Shown here: one piece after another, positions 1-7,749 of the stretch | Layout of the letters: each line of letters begins with the position of its first letter | Position numbering within the stretch: position 1 is the first letter of the stretch | Source of the DNA: Methylobacterium sp. 10 | GTDB taxonomy: Bacteria; Pseudomonadota; Alphaproteobacteria; Rhizobiales; Beijerinckiaceae | Assembly: GCF_000519085.1 (NCBI RefSeq) | Contig: NZ_KI912577.1 | Location: forward strand, 3,094,035 to 3,158,034 | Length of the DNA: 64,000 bases | Direction: 5' to 3' | Notes under the pieces: generated by a model | What the model saw: the letters and a program-made list of their open reading frames with translations, nothing else | What the model was told of the DNA's origin: nothing | The model's database searches: none | Made by a program: the position numbers and the translations under genes

Positions 1-99
1 CTCATCGTCCCCGTCGCCATGGAAGAGAAGCTCCGCTTCGCCATCCGTGAAGGCGGACGCACCGTCGGCGCAGGCGTCGTCGCAGCCATCAACGACTGA
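1..99 (+). CDS. tuf: Elongation factor Tu, first copy (3' end only)
   Basis: Only the last 32 codons and the TGA stop are inside the window; the gene begins upstream. The reading frame gives [19 protein letters not shown] followed by [13 protein letters not shown], the C-terminal end of domain 3 of EF-Tu, the GTPase that carries aminoacyl-tRNA to the ribosome. The DNA matches the end of the complete tuf gene at 23640-24830 base for base up to the last sense codon (GAC here, GAT there) and the stop (TGA here, TAA there). The genome therefore has two tuf copies, as is usual in proteobacteria. This one precedes the tRNA-Trp/secE/nusG region; a terminator follows at once. Confidence 0.97.
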   Translation, partial: LIVPVAMEEKLRFAIREGGRTVGAGVVAAIND

Positions 100-174
100 T
101 CCCCGGATCGCCCGGCCGAAGCTGGAACCGGCATATCCGGGCGATCACCGGAATTTCACGATGGCATCCCTCTC

Positions 175-209
175 GAATGGGCCGGCTCACCGCCGGCCCA
201 TTCTCTTTT
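175..209 (+). terminator. Rho-independent terminator of the first tuf gene
   Basis: A perfect 12-bp inverted repeat (175-186 with 192-203, arms GAATGGGCCGGC and GCCGGCCCATTC) with a TCACC loop is followed by a T-rich stretch (TCTTTT). It lies 75 bp after the tuf stop and just before kptA, so kptA probably has its own promoter. Confidence 0.85.
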
Positions 210-257
210 CCCGACCGTCCGCGGCGTGAAGCGGAAGCCCAGCGGGAGAGCCGAACC

Positions 258-800
258 ATGAGTACTGAAGCCAGCGAATTCTTGAGCTACGTGCACCGGC
301 ACGCCCCGGAATCGATCGGAATCACCTTGGATCGGCAGGGCTGGGTCGACGTCGACATCCTGCTGGCTGTGGCCGTTCGGGCCGGAAAAGGCATCGACCG
401 CGCGGCGCTCGATGCGATCGTCGCCACGAGCGACAAGAAGCGCTTCACCCTGTCGCCGGACGGTTCGCGGATCCGGGCCGCTCAAGGGCATTCGGTGAAC
501 GTCGCCCTGGGATTCGTCCTGCAGGAGCCGCCCTCGACACTCTTCCACGGCACTGCGCTGCGGACGGTGGCGACCATTATGGCGGAGGGCCTCAAGCCCG
601 GGGCGAGAAACCACGTCCATCTCTCCAGCGACGCGGAAACCGCTCGCCGCGTCGGTGCGCGGCACGGGACGCCGGTTGTTCTCACCGTGGCGGCGGACAG
701 GATGTGGAGGGACGGCATTCCTTTCTACCGTGCGGATAACGGAGTCTGGCTCGTCGGCGAAGTACCGCCCACCTACCTCGGCCGCCCGGAGGAAGAGTGA
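258..800 (+). CDS. kptA: RNA 2'-phosphotransferase (KptA/Tpt1 family)
   Basis: A 180-residue protein of the KptA/Tpt1 family, which moves an internal RNA 2'-phosphate onto NAD+, releasing nicotinamide and ADP-ribose 1'',2''-cyclic phosphate. Family marks are visible: an N-terminal FLSYVHRHAPE block (Arg14-His15 probably catalytic), GWVDVD, SRIRAAQGHS, LFHGT, HVHLSSD and a late ARHG block carrying a further Arg. The length is near the usual 180 residues, so the protein looks intact and active. The chosen ATG (258) gives the family N-terminus and follows the purine-rich GCGGGAGAG; the frame stays open upstream to 177 but that part overlaps the tuf terminator. In yeast the enzyme finishes tRNA splicing; its bacterial substrate is uncertain. 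It lies between tuf and tRNA-Trp, where most relatives have no gene. Confidence 0.9.
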   Translation: MSTEASEFLSYVHRHAPESIGITLDRQGWVDVDILLAVAVRAGKGIDRAALDAIVATSDKKRFTLSPDGSRIRAAQGHSVNVALGFVLQEPPSTLFHGTALRTVATIMAEGLKPGARNHVHLSSDAETARRVGARHGTPVVLTVAADRMWRDGIPFYRADNGVWLVGEVPPTYLGRPEEE

Positions 801-842
801 CCCTGCGCCGGCGCAATTTCCACGGCGCCGCCGCATGGGCCC

Positions 843-871
843 TTGCATCCAGGATGATGATCGGGCATTGA
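843..871 (+). promoter_or_regulatory. Candidate promoter for tRNA-Trp
   Basis: TTGCAT (843-848) is separated by 17 bp from CATTGA (866-871). Transcription would start a few bases before the mature tRNA 5' end at 883. The -10 match is poor, so this is tentative. Confidence 0.3.
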
Positions 872-882
872 GCGTCCCGCGT

Positions 883-959
883 AGGAGTGTAGCTCAACTG
901 GTCAGAGCGCCGGTCTCCAAAACCGGAGGTTGCGGGTTCGAGTCCCTCCACTCCTGCCA
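883..959 (+). tRNA. trnW: tRNA-Trp (anticodon CCA)
   Basis: The sequence folds as a full cloverleaf. The acceptor stem AGGAGTG (883-889) pairs with CACTCCT (949-955), the discriminator is G956 and the CCA end is encoded (957-959). The anticodon stem CCGGT/ACCGG (910-914 with 922-926) encloses loop CTCCAAA with anticodon CCA at 917-919, which reads UGG. The T arm contains GGTTCGAGTCC. A tRNA-Trp just upstream of secE-nusG is the classical bacterial arrangement. Confidence 0.97.
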
Positions 960-1052
960 GTGTTTTCCTTAAGCGCAACACCGGATCGGCCTCCCGTCGG
1001 GAATGTCGAACTGGAGCGTGTCCCCGGCTTTCTGTCGACATGACCGCGACGG

Positions 1053-1081
1053 TCGACAAGACCCTGGACTTGCGCTAGAGC
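1053..1081 (+). promoter_or_regulatory. Candidate promoter for secE-nusG
   Basis: TCGACA (1053-1058), a 17-bp spacer and TAGAGC (1076-1081) lie about 105 bp before the secE start. Both boxes deviate from consensus; transcription from the tRNA promoter could also run through. Confidence 0.3.
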
Positions 1082-1186
1082 GTTCGCATTCCGAGATCGG
1101 TAAATGTGTTCGGTGCGGGCTTCGACCAGAGCCTCCGCACCGGTCCGCTTTCCGGTCAGGGCCGATTTTCCCTGTTGTTGGCATCA

Positions 1187-1489
1187 ATGGCATCGAACGA
1201 AGCAACGAAGAAGGCGGACTTGGCGCGCACTCCGCAGCGCGGCTCCGCCACGCCGACGCCGCCTCGTGGCACCCCGCCCGTGCGGCCCGCGCCCAAGCGC
1301 GTCGGCCCGGCCGAGTTCCTGTCCCAGGTGCGCGACGAGGGCCGCAAGGTCACGTGGCCGAGCCGCAAGGAGACCACCGTCACGACGATCATGGTGTTCA
1401 TCATGGTCGTGGCGGCGAGCATCTTCTTCACGGTCGTGGACCAGGCCCTGCGCTACATCGTGACCCTGATCCTCGGGGTCGGCGCCTAG
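1187..1489 (+). CDS. secE: Preprotein translocase subunit SecE
   Basis: A 100-residue inner-membrane subunit of the SecYEG channel. The conserved core is present: [20 protein letters not shown], the amphipathic cytoplasmic helix with its typical VTWPSR signature, then one transmembrane helix at about residues 66-90. The first 40 residues are a Pro/Ala/Arg-rich extension of low complexity, so the protein is longer than the 60-65-residue minimal form. The ATG at 1187 is the best start before this tail; its ribosome-binding site is weak, and the frame is open upstream to 1106. It is followed by nusG, the near-universal partner order. Confidence 0.9.
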   Translation: MASNEATKKADLARTPQRGSATPTPPRGTPPVRPAPKRVGPAEFLSQVRDEGRKVTWPSRKETTVTTIMVFIMVVAASIFFTVVDQALRYIVTLILGVGA

Positions 1490-1547
1490 AACAACTGAGT
1501 CTTTCTGGGCGCGTCGTCGCGACCGGGCAGACCGACGTCAGGATTTG

Positions 1548-2090
1548 GTGAGAACCGTGTCGAAACGCTGGTACATCGTCCACGCCTACTCGAATTTCGA
1601 GAACAAGGTCGCGCAGTCCATCAAGGATCAGGCGGCGCAGCGCGGGCTGATGGAGCTGTTCGACGAGGTCATGGTTCCGACCGAGAAGGTCGTCGAAGTC
1701 CGCCGCGGCCGCAAGGTCGATGCCGAGCGGAAGTTCTTCCCCGGTTATGTCCTGGTGAAGTGCGATCTGACCGACGAGGTCTATCACCTCATCAAGAACA
1801 CCCCCAAGGTCACCGGCTTTCTCGGCGCCGACAAGTCGAAGCCGGTGCCGATTCCCGATTCCGAAGCCGAGCGCATCAAGGGTCAGGTCGCCGAGGGCGT
1901 CGATCGTCCCAAGCCCTCGATCTCCTTCGAGATCGGCGAGACCGTCCGCGTCGCCGACGGTCCCTTCGCCTCCTTCAACGGCACCGTCGAGGAAATCGAC
2001 GAGAGCCGTTCGCGCCTCAAGGTTGCCGTATCGATCTTCGGTCGCGCCACCCCGGTGGAACTCGAATACGCCCAGGTCGAAAAGATCTGA
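1548..2090 (+). CDS. nusG: Transcription termination/antitermination factor NusG
   Basis: A 180-residue NusG, which binds the RNA polymerase clamp and links it to Rho or the ribosome. The N-terminal NGN domain starts with [20 protein letters not shown] and contains FFPGYVLVK and the KVTGFLG strand. The C-terminal KOW domain holds [20 protein letters not shown]. No ATG exists near the start; TTG 1545, GTG 1548 and GTG 1557 are all in frame. GTG 1548 is chosen because AGGA sits 4 bases before it; GTG 1557 would give MSKRWY and is a real alternative. It lies 58 bp after secE, probably in one transcript. Confidence 0.93.
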   Translation: MRTVSKRWYIVHAYSNFENKVAQSIKDQAAQRGLMELFDEVMVPTEKVVEVRRGRKVDAERKFFPGYVLVKCDLTDEVYHLIKNTPKVTGFLGADKSKPVPIPDSEAERIKGQVAEGVDRPKPSISFEIGETVRVADGPFASFNGTVEEIDESRSRLKVAVSIFGRATPVELEYAQVEKI

Positions 2091-2319
2091 CTTTATTGAT
2101 GTTCGAGGTCGGTCGCGTCTGACCGGTCTTCACCTTTTCCGCTTGGCGCCAAGCCGAGCGTGAAAATGGCCGTCGGGTTGAGTCCCCGGACGGCGTCACA
2201 CGCGGGAGGCCCGCCCGGTTTGCCGCCGGGATGCACGGACCGCACCGCGACCTGCAACCGCTCGCCCCGTCCGTGCTCCAGGCAGCCGGGCGGCGAGCCT
2301 ACATTTGGGAGCAGTCCCT
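2091..2319 (+). promoter_or_regulatory. Leader region of rplK-rplA, with inverted repeat
   Basis: A 229-bp stretch without a credible gene. It contains an 8-bp inverted repeat, GCACGGAC (2233-2240) with GTCCGTGC (2269-2276), and a smaller CCCGG/CCGGG hairpin just before it. In other bacteria ribosomal protein L1 represses the L11-L1 mRNA by binding a leader that mimics 23S rRNA. Whether this repeat is such a site is inference only. No clear promoter boxes are seen. Confidence 0.35.
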
Positions 2320-2769
2320 ATGGCAAAGAAGATCACGGGCTACGTGAAGCTTCAGGTTCCGGCCGGCGCCGCGAACCCGTCGCCGCCCATCGGCCCCGCG
2401 CTCGGTCAGCGTGGCCTCAACATCATGGAATTCTGCAAGGCCTTTAACGCGAAGACCTCTCAGATCGAGAAGGGTACCCCGATCCCGGTCGTCATCACGG
2501 CGTACCAGGACCGCTCCTTCACCTTCGAGATGAAGCAGCCGCCGGTCACCTTCTTCCTGAAGAAGGCCGCCGGCCTGAAGATCGGCAAGAAGCCGGCCTC
2601 CGGCTCCAAGACCCCGGGCAAGGGCCCGACGGTGGGCAAGGTCACCGAGGCTCAGCTTCGCGAGATCGCCGAGAAGAAGATGCCCGACCTGAACTGCGAC
2701 TCGGTTGACGCCGCCGTCGCCATGATCCGTGGCTCCGCGCGGGCCATGGGCCTCGACGTCGTCGCTTAA
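2320..2769 (+). CDS. rplK: 50S ribosomal protein L11
   Basis: A 149-residue L11, which binds the GTPase-associated region of 23S rRNA with L10. The N-terminal domain shows [20 protein letters not shown] and [16 protein letters not shown], and the RNA-binding C-terminal domain shows [15 protein letters not shown] and [12 protein letters not shown]. Length is normal for the family. The start ATG follows GGGAGCAG. It is 12 bp upstream of rplA and clearly in the same operon. Confidence 0.98.
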   Translation: MAKKITGYVKLQVPAGAANPSPPIGPALGQRGLNIMEFCKAFNAKTSQIEKGTPIPVVITAYQDRSFTFEMKQPPVTFFLKKAAGLKIGKKPASGSKTPGKGPTVGKVTEAQLREIAEKKMPDLNCDSVDAAVAMIRGSARAMGLDVVA

Positions 2770-2781
2770 GGGGAGGGCACA

Positions 2782-3480
2782 ATGGCACACGAAGGCAAGC
2801 GCATCCGCGCCGCCCGCGAGGGCATCGACGCGCTCAAGCTCTACACCATCGACGAGGCGGTCAAGCTCGTTAAGGAAAAGGCCAGCGCCAAGTTCGACGA
2901 GACCGTCGAGGTCTCGATGAATCTCGGCGTCGATCCGCGCCACGCCGACCAGATGGTCCGCGGCGTCTGCAACCTCCCCAACGGCTCCGGCCGGACGGTG
3001 CGGGTGGCGGTGTTCGCCCGCGGCGCCAAGGCCGACGAGGCCCGGGCCGCCGGTGCCGACATCGTCGGCGCCGAGGACCTGCTCGAGATCGTCCAGAGCG
3101 GCAAGATCGAGTTCGACCGCTGCATCGCGACCCCGGACCTGATGCCCCTCGTCGGCCGTCTCGGCAAGGTGCTCGGCCCCCGCGGCCTGATGCCGAACCC
3201 GAAGGTCGGCACCGTCACCATGGACGTGAAGTCCGCGGTCGCCGGCGCAAAGGGCGGTTCGGTTGAGTTCCGTGTCGAGAAGGCGGGCATCGTCCATGCC
3301 GGCATCGGCAAGGTCTCGTTCGACGAAGCCAAGCTCGTCGAGAACATCAAGGCGTTCGCCGACGCGGTGGCCAAGGCCAAGCCCGCCGGCGCCAAGGGCA
3401 CCTACATCCAGCGCGTCGCCGTGACGTCGTCGATGGGTCCGGGCGTCAGGGTCGAGCCCTCGACCGTACTCACCGCCTGA
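2782..3480 (+). CDS. rplA: 50S ribosomal protein L1
   Basis: A 232-residue L1, the mobile stalk protein at the ribosomal E site and, in studied bacteria, repressor of its own operon. The signature [20 protein letters not shown] is present, as are VRVAVFARG and the C-terminal [17 protein letters not shown]. The ATG is preceded by GGGGAGGG. It ends the L11-L1 unit and is followed 25 bp later by a strong terminator, so rplJ is transcribed separately. Confidence 0.98.
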   Translation: MAHEGKRIRAAREGIDALKLYTIDEAVKLVKEKASAKFDETVEVSMNLGVDPRHADQMVRGVCNLPNGSGRTVRVAVFARGAKADEARAAGADIVGAEDLLEIVQSGKIEFDRCIATPDLMPLVGRLGKVLGPRGLMPNPKVGTVTMDVKSAVAGAKGGSVEFRVEKAGIVHAGIGKVSFDEAKLVENIKAFADAVAKAKPAGAKGTYIQRVAVTSSMGPGVRVEPSTVLTA

Positions 3481-3505
3481 TCGGCTCTGCTCACGCGAAG
3501 ATATG

Positions 3506-3538
3506 AAAACGCCCGGCTCTCAAGGCCGGGCGTTTTCT
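3506..3538 (+). terminator. Bidirectional terminator between rplA and the YeeE gene
   Basis: A 12-bp perfect inverted repeat (AAAACGCCCGGC at 3506-3517 with GCCGGGCGTTTT at 3525-3536, loop TCTCAAG). It has a T run on the + strand and, because of the AAAA on the left arm, another on the - strand. It serves the convergent genes rplA and the sulfur transporter at 3561-4784. Confidence 0.92.
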
Positions 3539-3560
3539 TTTGTCCGGACGCTGTGTTTGT

Positions 3561-4784
3561 CTATGGCAGGAGCGACAGGCGCCGGCCCGCCAGCAGCGTC
3601 GCGGTGAGCCCGGCGAACATCGCCACGCCGAAGAGCCAGCCTGATGCGGCACCGGCCATGATCCCGGACAGCAGCGTGCCGACGCTGCAGCCGAGACCCG
3701 TCATGGCGCCCCAGCCGAGCAGGATGCCGCCGACGAGGCCGCGCCCGATCTGGCCACGCTTCGGCAGGGCAGGGCGGAACTCGCCCGCCGCCAGGGCCGC
3801 GGCCAGGGACGCCGCGACGAGACCGGCGATGAACAAACCGTTCGGTGTCAGGATCGCATCGCGGATCGCGGTGGCGCATCCGCGAAACCCGTCGAGTCCT
3901 TCGAGCCGCGCCGGCAGGAGGTCGAGCCCGGCAGCGGCCTGCCTGGATCGACCGCCGATCTCCGCCGTGACGCCGAGGGGACCGACCCGGAGGTAGGCCA
4001 AGGTTCCGAGAGCGCCGACGGCGAGCCCACCGAGCCAAGTCGGCCAGCGGTCGACAAAAACCGCGCGCAGAGGTGCGACTCGTTCCGATGGCGATGCATC
4101 GGCGGGAGGCAGCCATCGCAGGAGAGGCGCCGCCAAAGCCGCCAGGACCGCGAGAGTGAGGAAGAGGCTGCCGGCATAGCCGAGATGGCGGGGCAGCCAG
4201 ATGACGGGCGCCTCCGCGATGCTGGCGAGGTAGAGCGTATTCCAAGTGAAGAAGCCGAGAACGAAGCCCAGGGCCGTCCCCACCAGGGCGAAGGGTGCCG
4301 TGGGTGAGCCTTCGCCGAGCCTGTAGAGGTGGGCTCCGATACAGGAACCCGAGATCGCCATGCCCGCCCCGAAGGCGACGCCCGCGAGGGCCAGGACCGG
4401 CCCGACCGGGCCGATATGCGCGTCAGGGGGTAACCGCACGCCGCTCGGATCGGGCAGCCACGCCCCCAGCACCACGCTATAGCCGACCGTTCCCGCGCCC
4501 AGGGCGGCGAGAACGCCGAGGGCGCCGCGCGGATCACGCCGATCGATGAGGTCGCGCCACAGACAGAAGAAGCAGAATCGCGCGCGTTGCAGCACGAAGC
4601 CGAACAGGGCTCCGAATGACAGGGACAGCGCGAGCCGGCTGCCGCCGGGATCACCCGACAACCGCAAGGCCGCGATTAGCAATCCAGCGCCGATCAGGGC
4701 TGCCGACGCGACCCGCAGCGAGACGGGAAGACGCCCGGTCGAAGGACCGGGCGCGCTGCGTTCGGATAGCGATGAGGCCGTCAC
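3561..4784 (-). CDS. YeeE/YedE-family sulfur-compound transporter
   Basis: A 407-residue polytopic inner-membrane protein with about nine or ten hydrophobic helices, in two similar halves. Conserved cysteines of the YeeE/YedE (DUF395) family are present in ARFCFFCLWRDL, AISGSCIGAHLY and GLGCSVGTLLSG, plus RGCATAIRD. YeeE relatives such as TsuA take up thiosulfate through a relay of these cysteines. The start GTG (4784) overlaps the stop of the upstream rhodanese by 4 nt (GTGA), so translation is probably coupled; a start at 4796 is also open. Partnered with a periplasmic rhodanese, it likely imports thiosulfate or another sulfane sulfur donor. The substrate is inferred, not shown. Confidence 0.85.
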   Translation of the reverse strand: MTASSLSERSAPGPSTGRLPVSLRVASAALIGAGLLIAALRLSGDPGGSRLALSLSFGALFGFVLQRARFCFFCLWRDLIDRRDPRGALGVLAALGAGTVGYSVVLGAWLPDPSGVRLPPDAHIGPVGPVLALAGVAFGAGMAISGSCIGAHLYRLGEGSPTAPFALVGTALGFVLGFFTWNTLYLASIAEAPVIWLPRHLGYAGSLFLTLAVLAALAAPLLRWLPPADASPSERVAPLRAVFVDRWPTWLGGLAVGALGTLAYLRVGPLGVTAEIGGRSRQAAAGLDLLPARLEGLDGFRGCATAIRDAILTPNGLFIAGLVAASLAAALAAGEFRPALPKRGQIGRGLVGGILLGWGAMTGLGCSVGTLLSGIMAGAASGWLFGVAMFAGLTATLLAGRRLSLLP

Positions 4785-5737
4785 TTGCCGGACCACACCG
4801 TCCCGGCGAGGTTGACCACCGGCACGCCGACGGCGTTGCCGTATTCCGTCCAGGAGCCGTCGTAGTTCCGCACAGGGTAGCCGAGGACACGGCTGAGCAC
4901 GAACCAGGAATGGCTGGAGCGCTCACCGATGCGGCAGGAGGTGATGATCGGCTTCGAGCCGTCGATCCCGACATCCGCATAGAGCGTCTTCAGCTCCGCC
5001 ACGGATTTAAGGGTACCGTCCGGGTTCACGGCCTTGGCCCAGGGCACGTTCACCGAACCGGGGATATGACCCGCCCGGATCGCGAGTTCCTGCACGCCCG
5101 CCGGCGCGATGAGCTTGCCCGAGAACTCGTCGGGCGAGCGGATGTCGAGGATCGTCTCGTTCCGCTCCTTGCGCGCCACGGCGAGCACGTCCGCGAGGCG
5201 GGCGCGCTGGCCGTTGGAGACCGGAGTCACCGGAAAGGTCGAGGCAGCCACATCGGGGCTGCGGGTATCGAGCTGCCGCTTCTCGGCCTCCCATTTCTTG
5301 CGGCCACTGTCGAGGAGCTTCACGTTGTCGACGAGCCCGTACTGGGCGAAGACCCAGGCGCCCCAGGCGGCGAACCAGTTGTTGTTGTCGCCATAGAGGA
5401 TCACGGTGGTGTCGCGATCGATGCCGAGACGCCGGATGAGCGCCGCGAACTTCTCCGGCCCGGCAATGTCGCGGCTCACGGTCTCCACGAGGTCCGTGTG
5501 CCAGAGGACGTTCTGTGCGCCGGGCACATGGCCGCGCTCGTAGACGCCCGGCTCGACGCTGACTTCGACGATCCGGAGCTTCGGCGAGGCAAGGTTGGCC
5601 TCGAGCCATTCGGTGGAGACGAGGGGGCTCGTCTGGCTCTGTTTCTGCTCGGTGGCATGAGCCGCCGCAGGCCCGATCATCGGAAAGGCCAGGGCGGCCA
5701 GAGCAATACGAGCGGCAAGAAGAGTTCTGAAGGACAC
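4781..5737 (-). CDS. Periplasmic sulfurtransferase (two rhodanese domains)
   Basis: A 318-residue tandem rhodanese, the fold that transfers sulfane sulfur from thiosulfate or mercaptopyruvate through a cysteine persulfide. The first domain (VSTEWLEANL to GRKKWEAE) lacks a catalytic Cys. The second ends with the active loop ITSCRIGERSSHSWF, where CRIGERS resembles thiosulfate sulfurtransferases. The GTG at 5737 gives a clean signal peptide (MSFRTLLAARIALAALAF, cleavage near AAAHA) and has GGAG about 8 nt before it. The frame is open to ATG 5821, but that start would put 28 polar residues before the signal. It is translationally coupled to the YeeE-type transporter. Confidence 0.87.
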   Translation of the reverse strand: MSFRTLLAARIALAALAFPMIGPAAAHATEQKQSQTSPLVSTEWLEANLASPKLRIVEVSVEPGVYERGHVPGAQNVLWHTDLVETVSRDIAGPEKFAALIRRLGIDRDTTVILYGDNNNWFAAWGAWVFAQYGLVDNVKLLDSGRKKWEAEKRQLDTRSPDVAASTFPVTPVSNGQRARLADVLAVARKERNETILDIRSPDEFSGKLIAPAGVQELAIRAGHIPGSVNVPWAKAVNPDGTLKSVAELKTLYADVGIDGSKPIITSCRIGERSSHSWFVLSRVLGYPVRNYDGSWTEYGNAVGVPVVNLAGTVWSGK

Positions 5738-5836
5738 GGGCGCGCTCCGGCGAGGAAGAGTCGTCGCATTTCGGATGAGCTCGCACATCTGCAGATCATG
5801 CTCCGAAACCTGACCCCGCAATGGTGTTTGTCTTCA

Positions 5837-5865
5837 AAGATAAAATCAATACAATGTCGTTTCAA
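5837..5865 (-). promoter_or_regulatory. Candidate promoter for the rhodanese-YeeE operon
   Basis: On the - strand TTGAAA (5865-5860), a 17-bp spacer and TATCTT (5842-5837) lie in an AT-rich island that stands out from the GC-rich surroundings. A start near 5830 leaves about 93 nt of leader before GTG 5737. The rest of 5866-6050 shows no gene. Confidence 0.45.
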
Positions 5866-6052
5866 GTATATACGCACAAAGAGAATATAGCTTCCGCCGC
5901 CAGTACAAAAAGACAGGGATTATCTTGAGCCTCGAATCGTCCGCGAACCCTGAACTAAAGGCGGGAAATTCGGACAAGGCGAGGCAGGGAGGACGAGGGG
6001 GACGGTCCGGCGTCACGGATCCGCCCCTGGATCACACCCCTTCGAACTCTGC

Positions 6053-6088
6053 GGGCGAATGCCCAGCTTTCAGCCCGGGCATTCGCCT
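6053..6088 (-). terminator. Hairpin after the DUF1127 gene
   Basis: An 11-bp perfect inverted repeat, GGCGAATGCCC (6054-6064) with GGGCATTCGCC (6077-6087), lies 7 bp beyond the stop of the small - strand gene. There is no T tract after it on either strand, so it may protect or process mRNA rather than terminate. Confidence 0.4.
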
Positions 6089-6094
6089 CCGTGC

Positions 6095-6331
6095 TCACGC
6101 ATGCCAGAACGGCTTGGCGGCCTCTGCACGCAGGGCGACCGGATCGAGATCGAGCGCCTTCACTTGTTCCGAGGTCAATTCGCGAATTGTACGCCGTCCG
6201 GCCGCTCTGCTGTACCAGATCGACAGGAGGGCGATTGCCCTCGCGGGAAAGGGTTTGTTAGGGTGACCAAGAGAGTCGAACGGCCTCGCGAGAGCCCGCG
6301 AATTGGCGGATGCATTGTCGGATATCGGCAT
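6095..6331 (-). CDS. Small DUF1127 (YjiS-like) protein
   Basis: A 78-residue protein whose C-terminal half fits the DUF1127/YjiS-like pattern: a tryptophan and basic residues (IWYSRAAGRRTIREL), a short LDLDPVALRAEA stretch and the diagnostic end KPFW. The first 30 residues are not conserved in the family as far as I can tell. Members are small arginine-rich proteins of alphaproteobacteria; some have been linked to RNA metabolism and phosphate or carbon responses. The gene diverges from the MocR-type regulator at 6415 with 83 bp between them, so the two probably share a control region. Confidence 0.75.
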   Translation of the reverse strand: MPISDNASANSRALARPFDSLGHPNKPFPARAIALLSIWYSRAAGRRTIRELTSEQVKALDLDPVALRAEAAKPFWHA

Positions 6332-6376
6332 TATCGGGTCCCCTCCATCGAGTCACCCACTCCTATTGATCCGAAT

Positions 6377-6405
6377 TTGAATCGAATCAATTAAATCATT
6401 GTACT
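6377..6405 (+). promoter_or_regulatory. Candidate promoter of the MocR-type regulator
   Basis: TTGAAT (6377-6382), 17 bp, TGTACT (6400-6405) in the AT-rich divergent intergenic region. GAATC repeats at 6380-6388 could be part of a regulator site. Transcription would begin only a few bases before the GTG start, giving an almost leaderless mRNA. Tentative. Confidence 0.35.
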
Positions 6406-6414
6406 CGGAGCAAT

Positions 6415-7749
6415 GTGCGCGTGGCAGATTATCGGATGATTGCGGAGGGGATCGCTGCGGATATCGCGCGGGGACACCTGGCATCGGGGAGCCGGATGCC
6501 GACGCAACGGCAATTCGCCTTCGAGCGCGGGATCGCCGTCTCCACCGCGAGCCGCGTCTATGCGGAGCTGACGCGGCGTGGACTCATTACCGGAGAGGTC
6601 GGACGCGGCACCTTCATCCGCTCTTCGGCCTTCACTGCCGCAGGATCACCGGACGCAGAGACGGGACTGGTCAATCTCGAACACGTCTTCTCGATCCTGC
6701 CGCATCAAGCGGCGGAGCTGAGCGCCAGCCTCGGCGACCTCCTCGATCCGGCCAGGCTCCAAGCCACGTTCTCGCCGGTCCGGCCGGGCGCGACGGGGCC
6801 GGCCCGAGCCACGGCGGCGGCCTCCTTCGCGCGGGGAGGGTGGTCGGCAGACCCCGAGACCGTGCTGTTCACCGGGGCAGGACGACAGGGCATTGCCGCA
6901 GCGATCGCCGCCTTGGCCCAACCCGGCGATCGGATCGGCGTCGAGGCCATGACCTATCCCATCGTCAAGGGCCTGGCGGCGCGGCTCGGCGTCGAACTGG
7001 TTCCCCTCGCGATGGATGCGGAGGGCGTGATCCCGGACGCCATCGAGCGGGCTCATCGAGAAGCCCCCCTCCGCGCCCTCTACCTCCAGCCCGTCCTGCA
7101 AAGCCCCCTCGGCCAAACCATGAGCGCGGAACGCCGGCGCGTGGTCGCATCGCTCCTCGGCAGGCATGACCTCGTCTGCATCGAGGACGCCGTGTACGGG
7201 TTCCTGTGCGACGAGGAGCCCCTGGCCGCCCTGGCACCTGACAGGGTGATCGTCGTCGACAGCCTGTCGAAGCGCCTGGCTCCGGGCCTGGGCCTCGGTT
7301 TCATCGCCGGGCCGCCCCCGCTCACACAGCGGCTCGCGGGCTCGATCCGTACGGGAGCCTGGACCGCGAGCGGACTCCCCCTGGCCATCGCGCTTCATCT
7401 CATGACCGACGGAACGGCGAGCCGGATCGGCAAGGCGAAGCGGGCGGATGCGGCGGCGCGCCAAAGCGCGGCCCGGGAAGCGCTGAACGGCCTCGACGTT
7501 CGGGGCGACCCGAGAGCGTTCCATCTCTGGCTATCGCTTCCCCCTCATTGGAGTGCGGAACGCTACGCGGGCGCCGCGGCGCGCAACGGCGTCGCGGTGT
7601 CGCCGGCGAGCGCTTTCGCCATCGACCCCGCGATGCCGGAGAACGGGGTGCGCCTCGCCCTCGGTTCACCGCCCTTCGAGCGGCTGGGACCCGCGCTCCG
7701 GACGCTGCGACGCTTGGCTCTCGACGAAGACGATTCCGTGGTGGAGTGA
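6415..7749 (+). CDS. MocR-type regulator (GntR DNA-binding plus aminotransferase-like domain)
   Basis: A 444-residue MocR/PdxR-type transcription factor. Residues 1-70 form a winged helix (GSRMPTQRQFAFERGIAVST, then SRVYAELTRRGLI). The rest is a fold-type I aminotransferase domain, with LYLQPVLQSPLG, a DAVYGFL turn, and VVDSLSKRLAPGLGLGFI holding the expected PLP lysine. MocR proteins usually sense pyridoxal phosphate or an amino compound through this domain. The start is GTG 6415 or GTG 6421; CGGAG precedes both. The target is not obvious: the divergent DUF1127 gene is the nearest candidate. Confidence 0.87.
   Translation: MRVADYRMIAEGIAADIARGHLASGSRMPTQRQFAFERGIAVSTASRVYAELTRRGLITGEVGRGTFIRSSAFTAAGSPDAETGLVNLEHVFSILPHQAAELSASLGDLLDPARLQATFSPVRPGATGPARATAAASFARGGWSADPETVLFTGAGRQGIAAAIAALAQPGDRIGVEAMTYPIVKGLAARLGVELVPLAMDAEGVIPDAIERAHREAPLRALYLQPVLQSPLGQTMSAERRRVVASLLGRHDLVCIEDAVYGFLCDEEPLAALAPDRVIVVDSLSKRLAPGLGLGFIAGPPPLTQRLAGSIRTGAWTASGLPLAIALHLMTDGTASRIGKAKRADAAARQSAAREALNGLDVRGDPRAFHLWLSLPPHWSAERYAGAAARNGVAVSPASAFAIDPAMPENGVRLALGSPPFERLGPALRTLRRLALDEDDSVVE

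Noticed and set aside
4616..5890. 424-codon + strand frame opposite the rhodanese gene
   Set aside because: The - strand product has a signal peptide and a full rhodanese active site; the + strand product has only Arg/His/Gly-rich text.
5925..6394. Overlapping + strand frames near 5925-6394
   Set aside because: They lie across the DUF1127 gene and its hairpin, and have no recognisable features.
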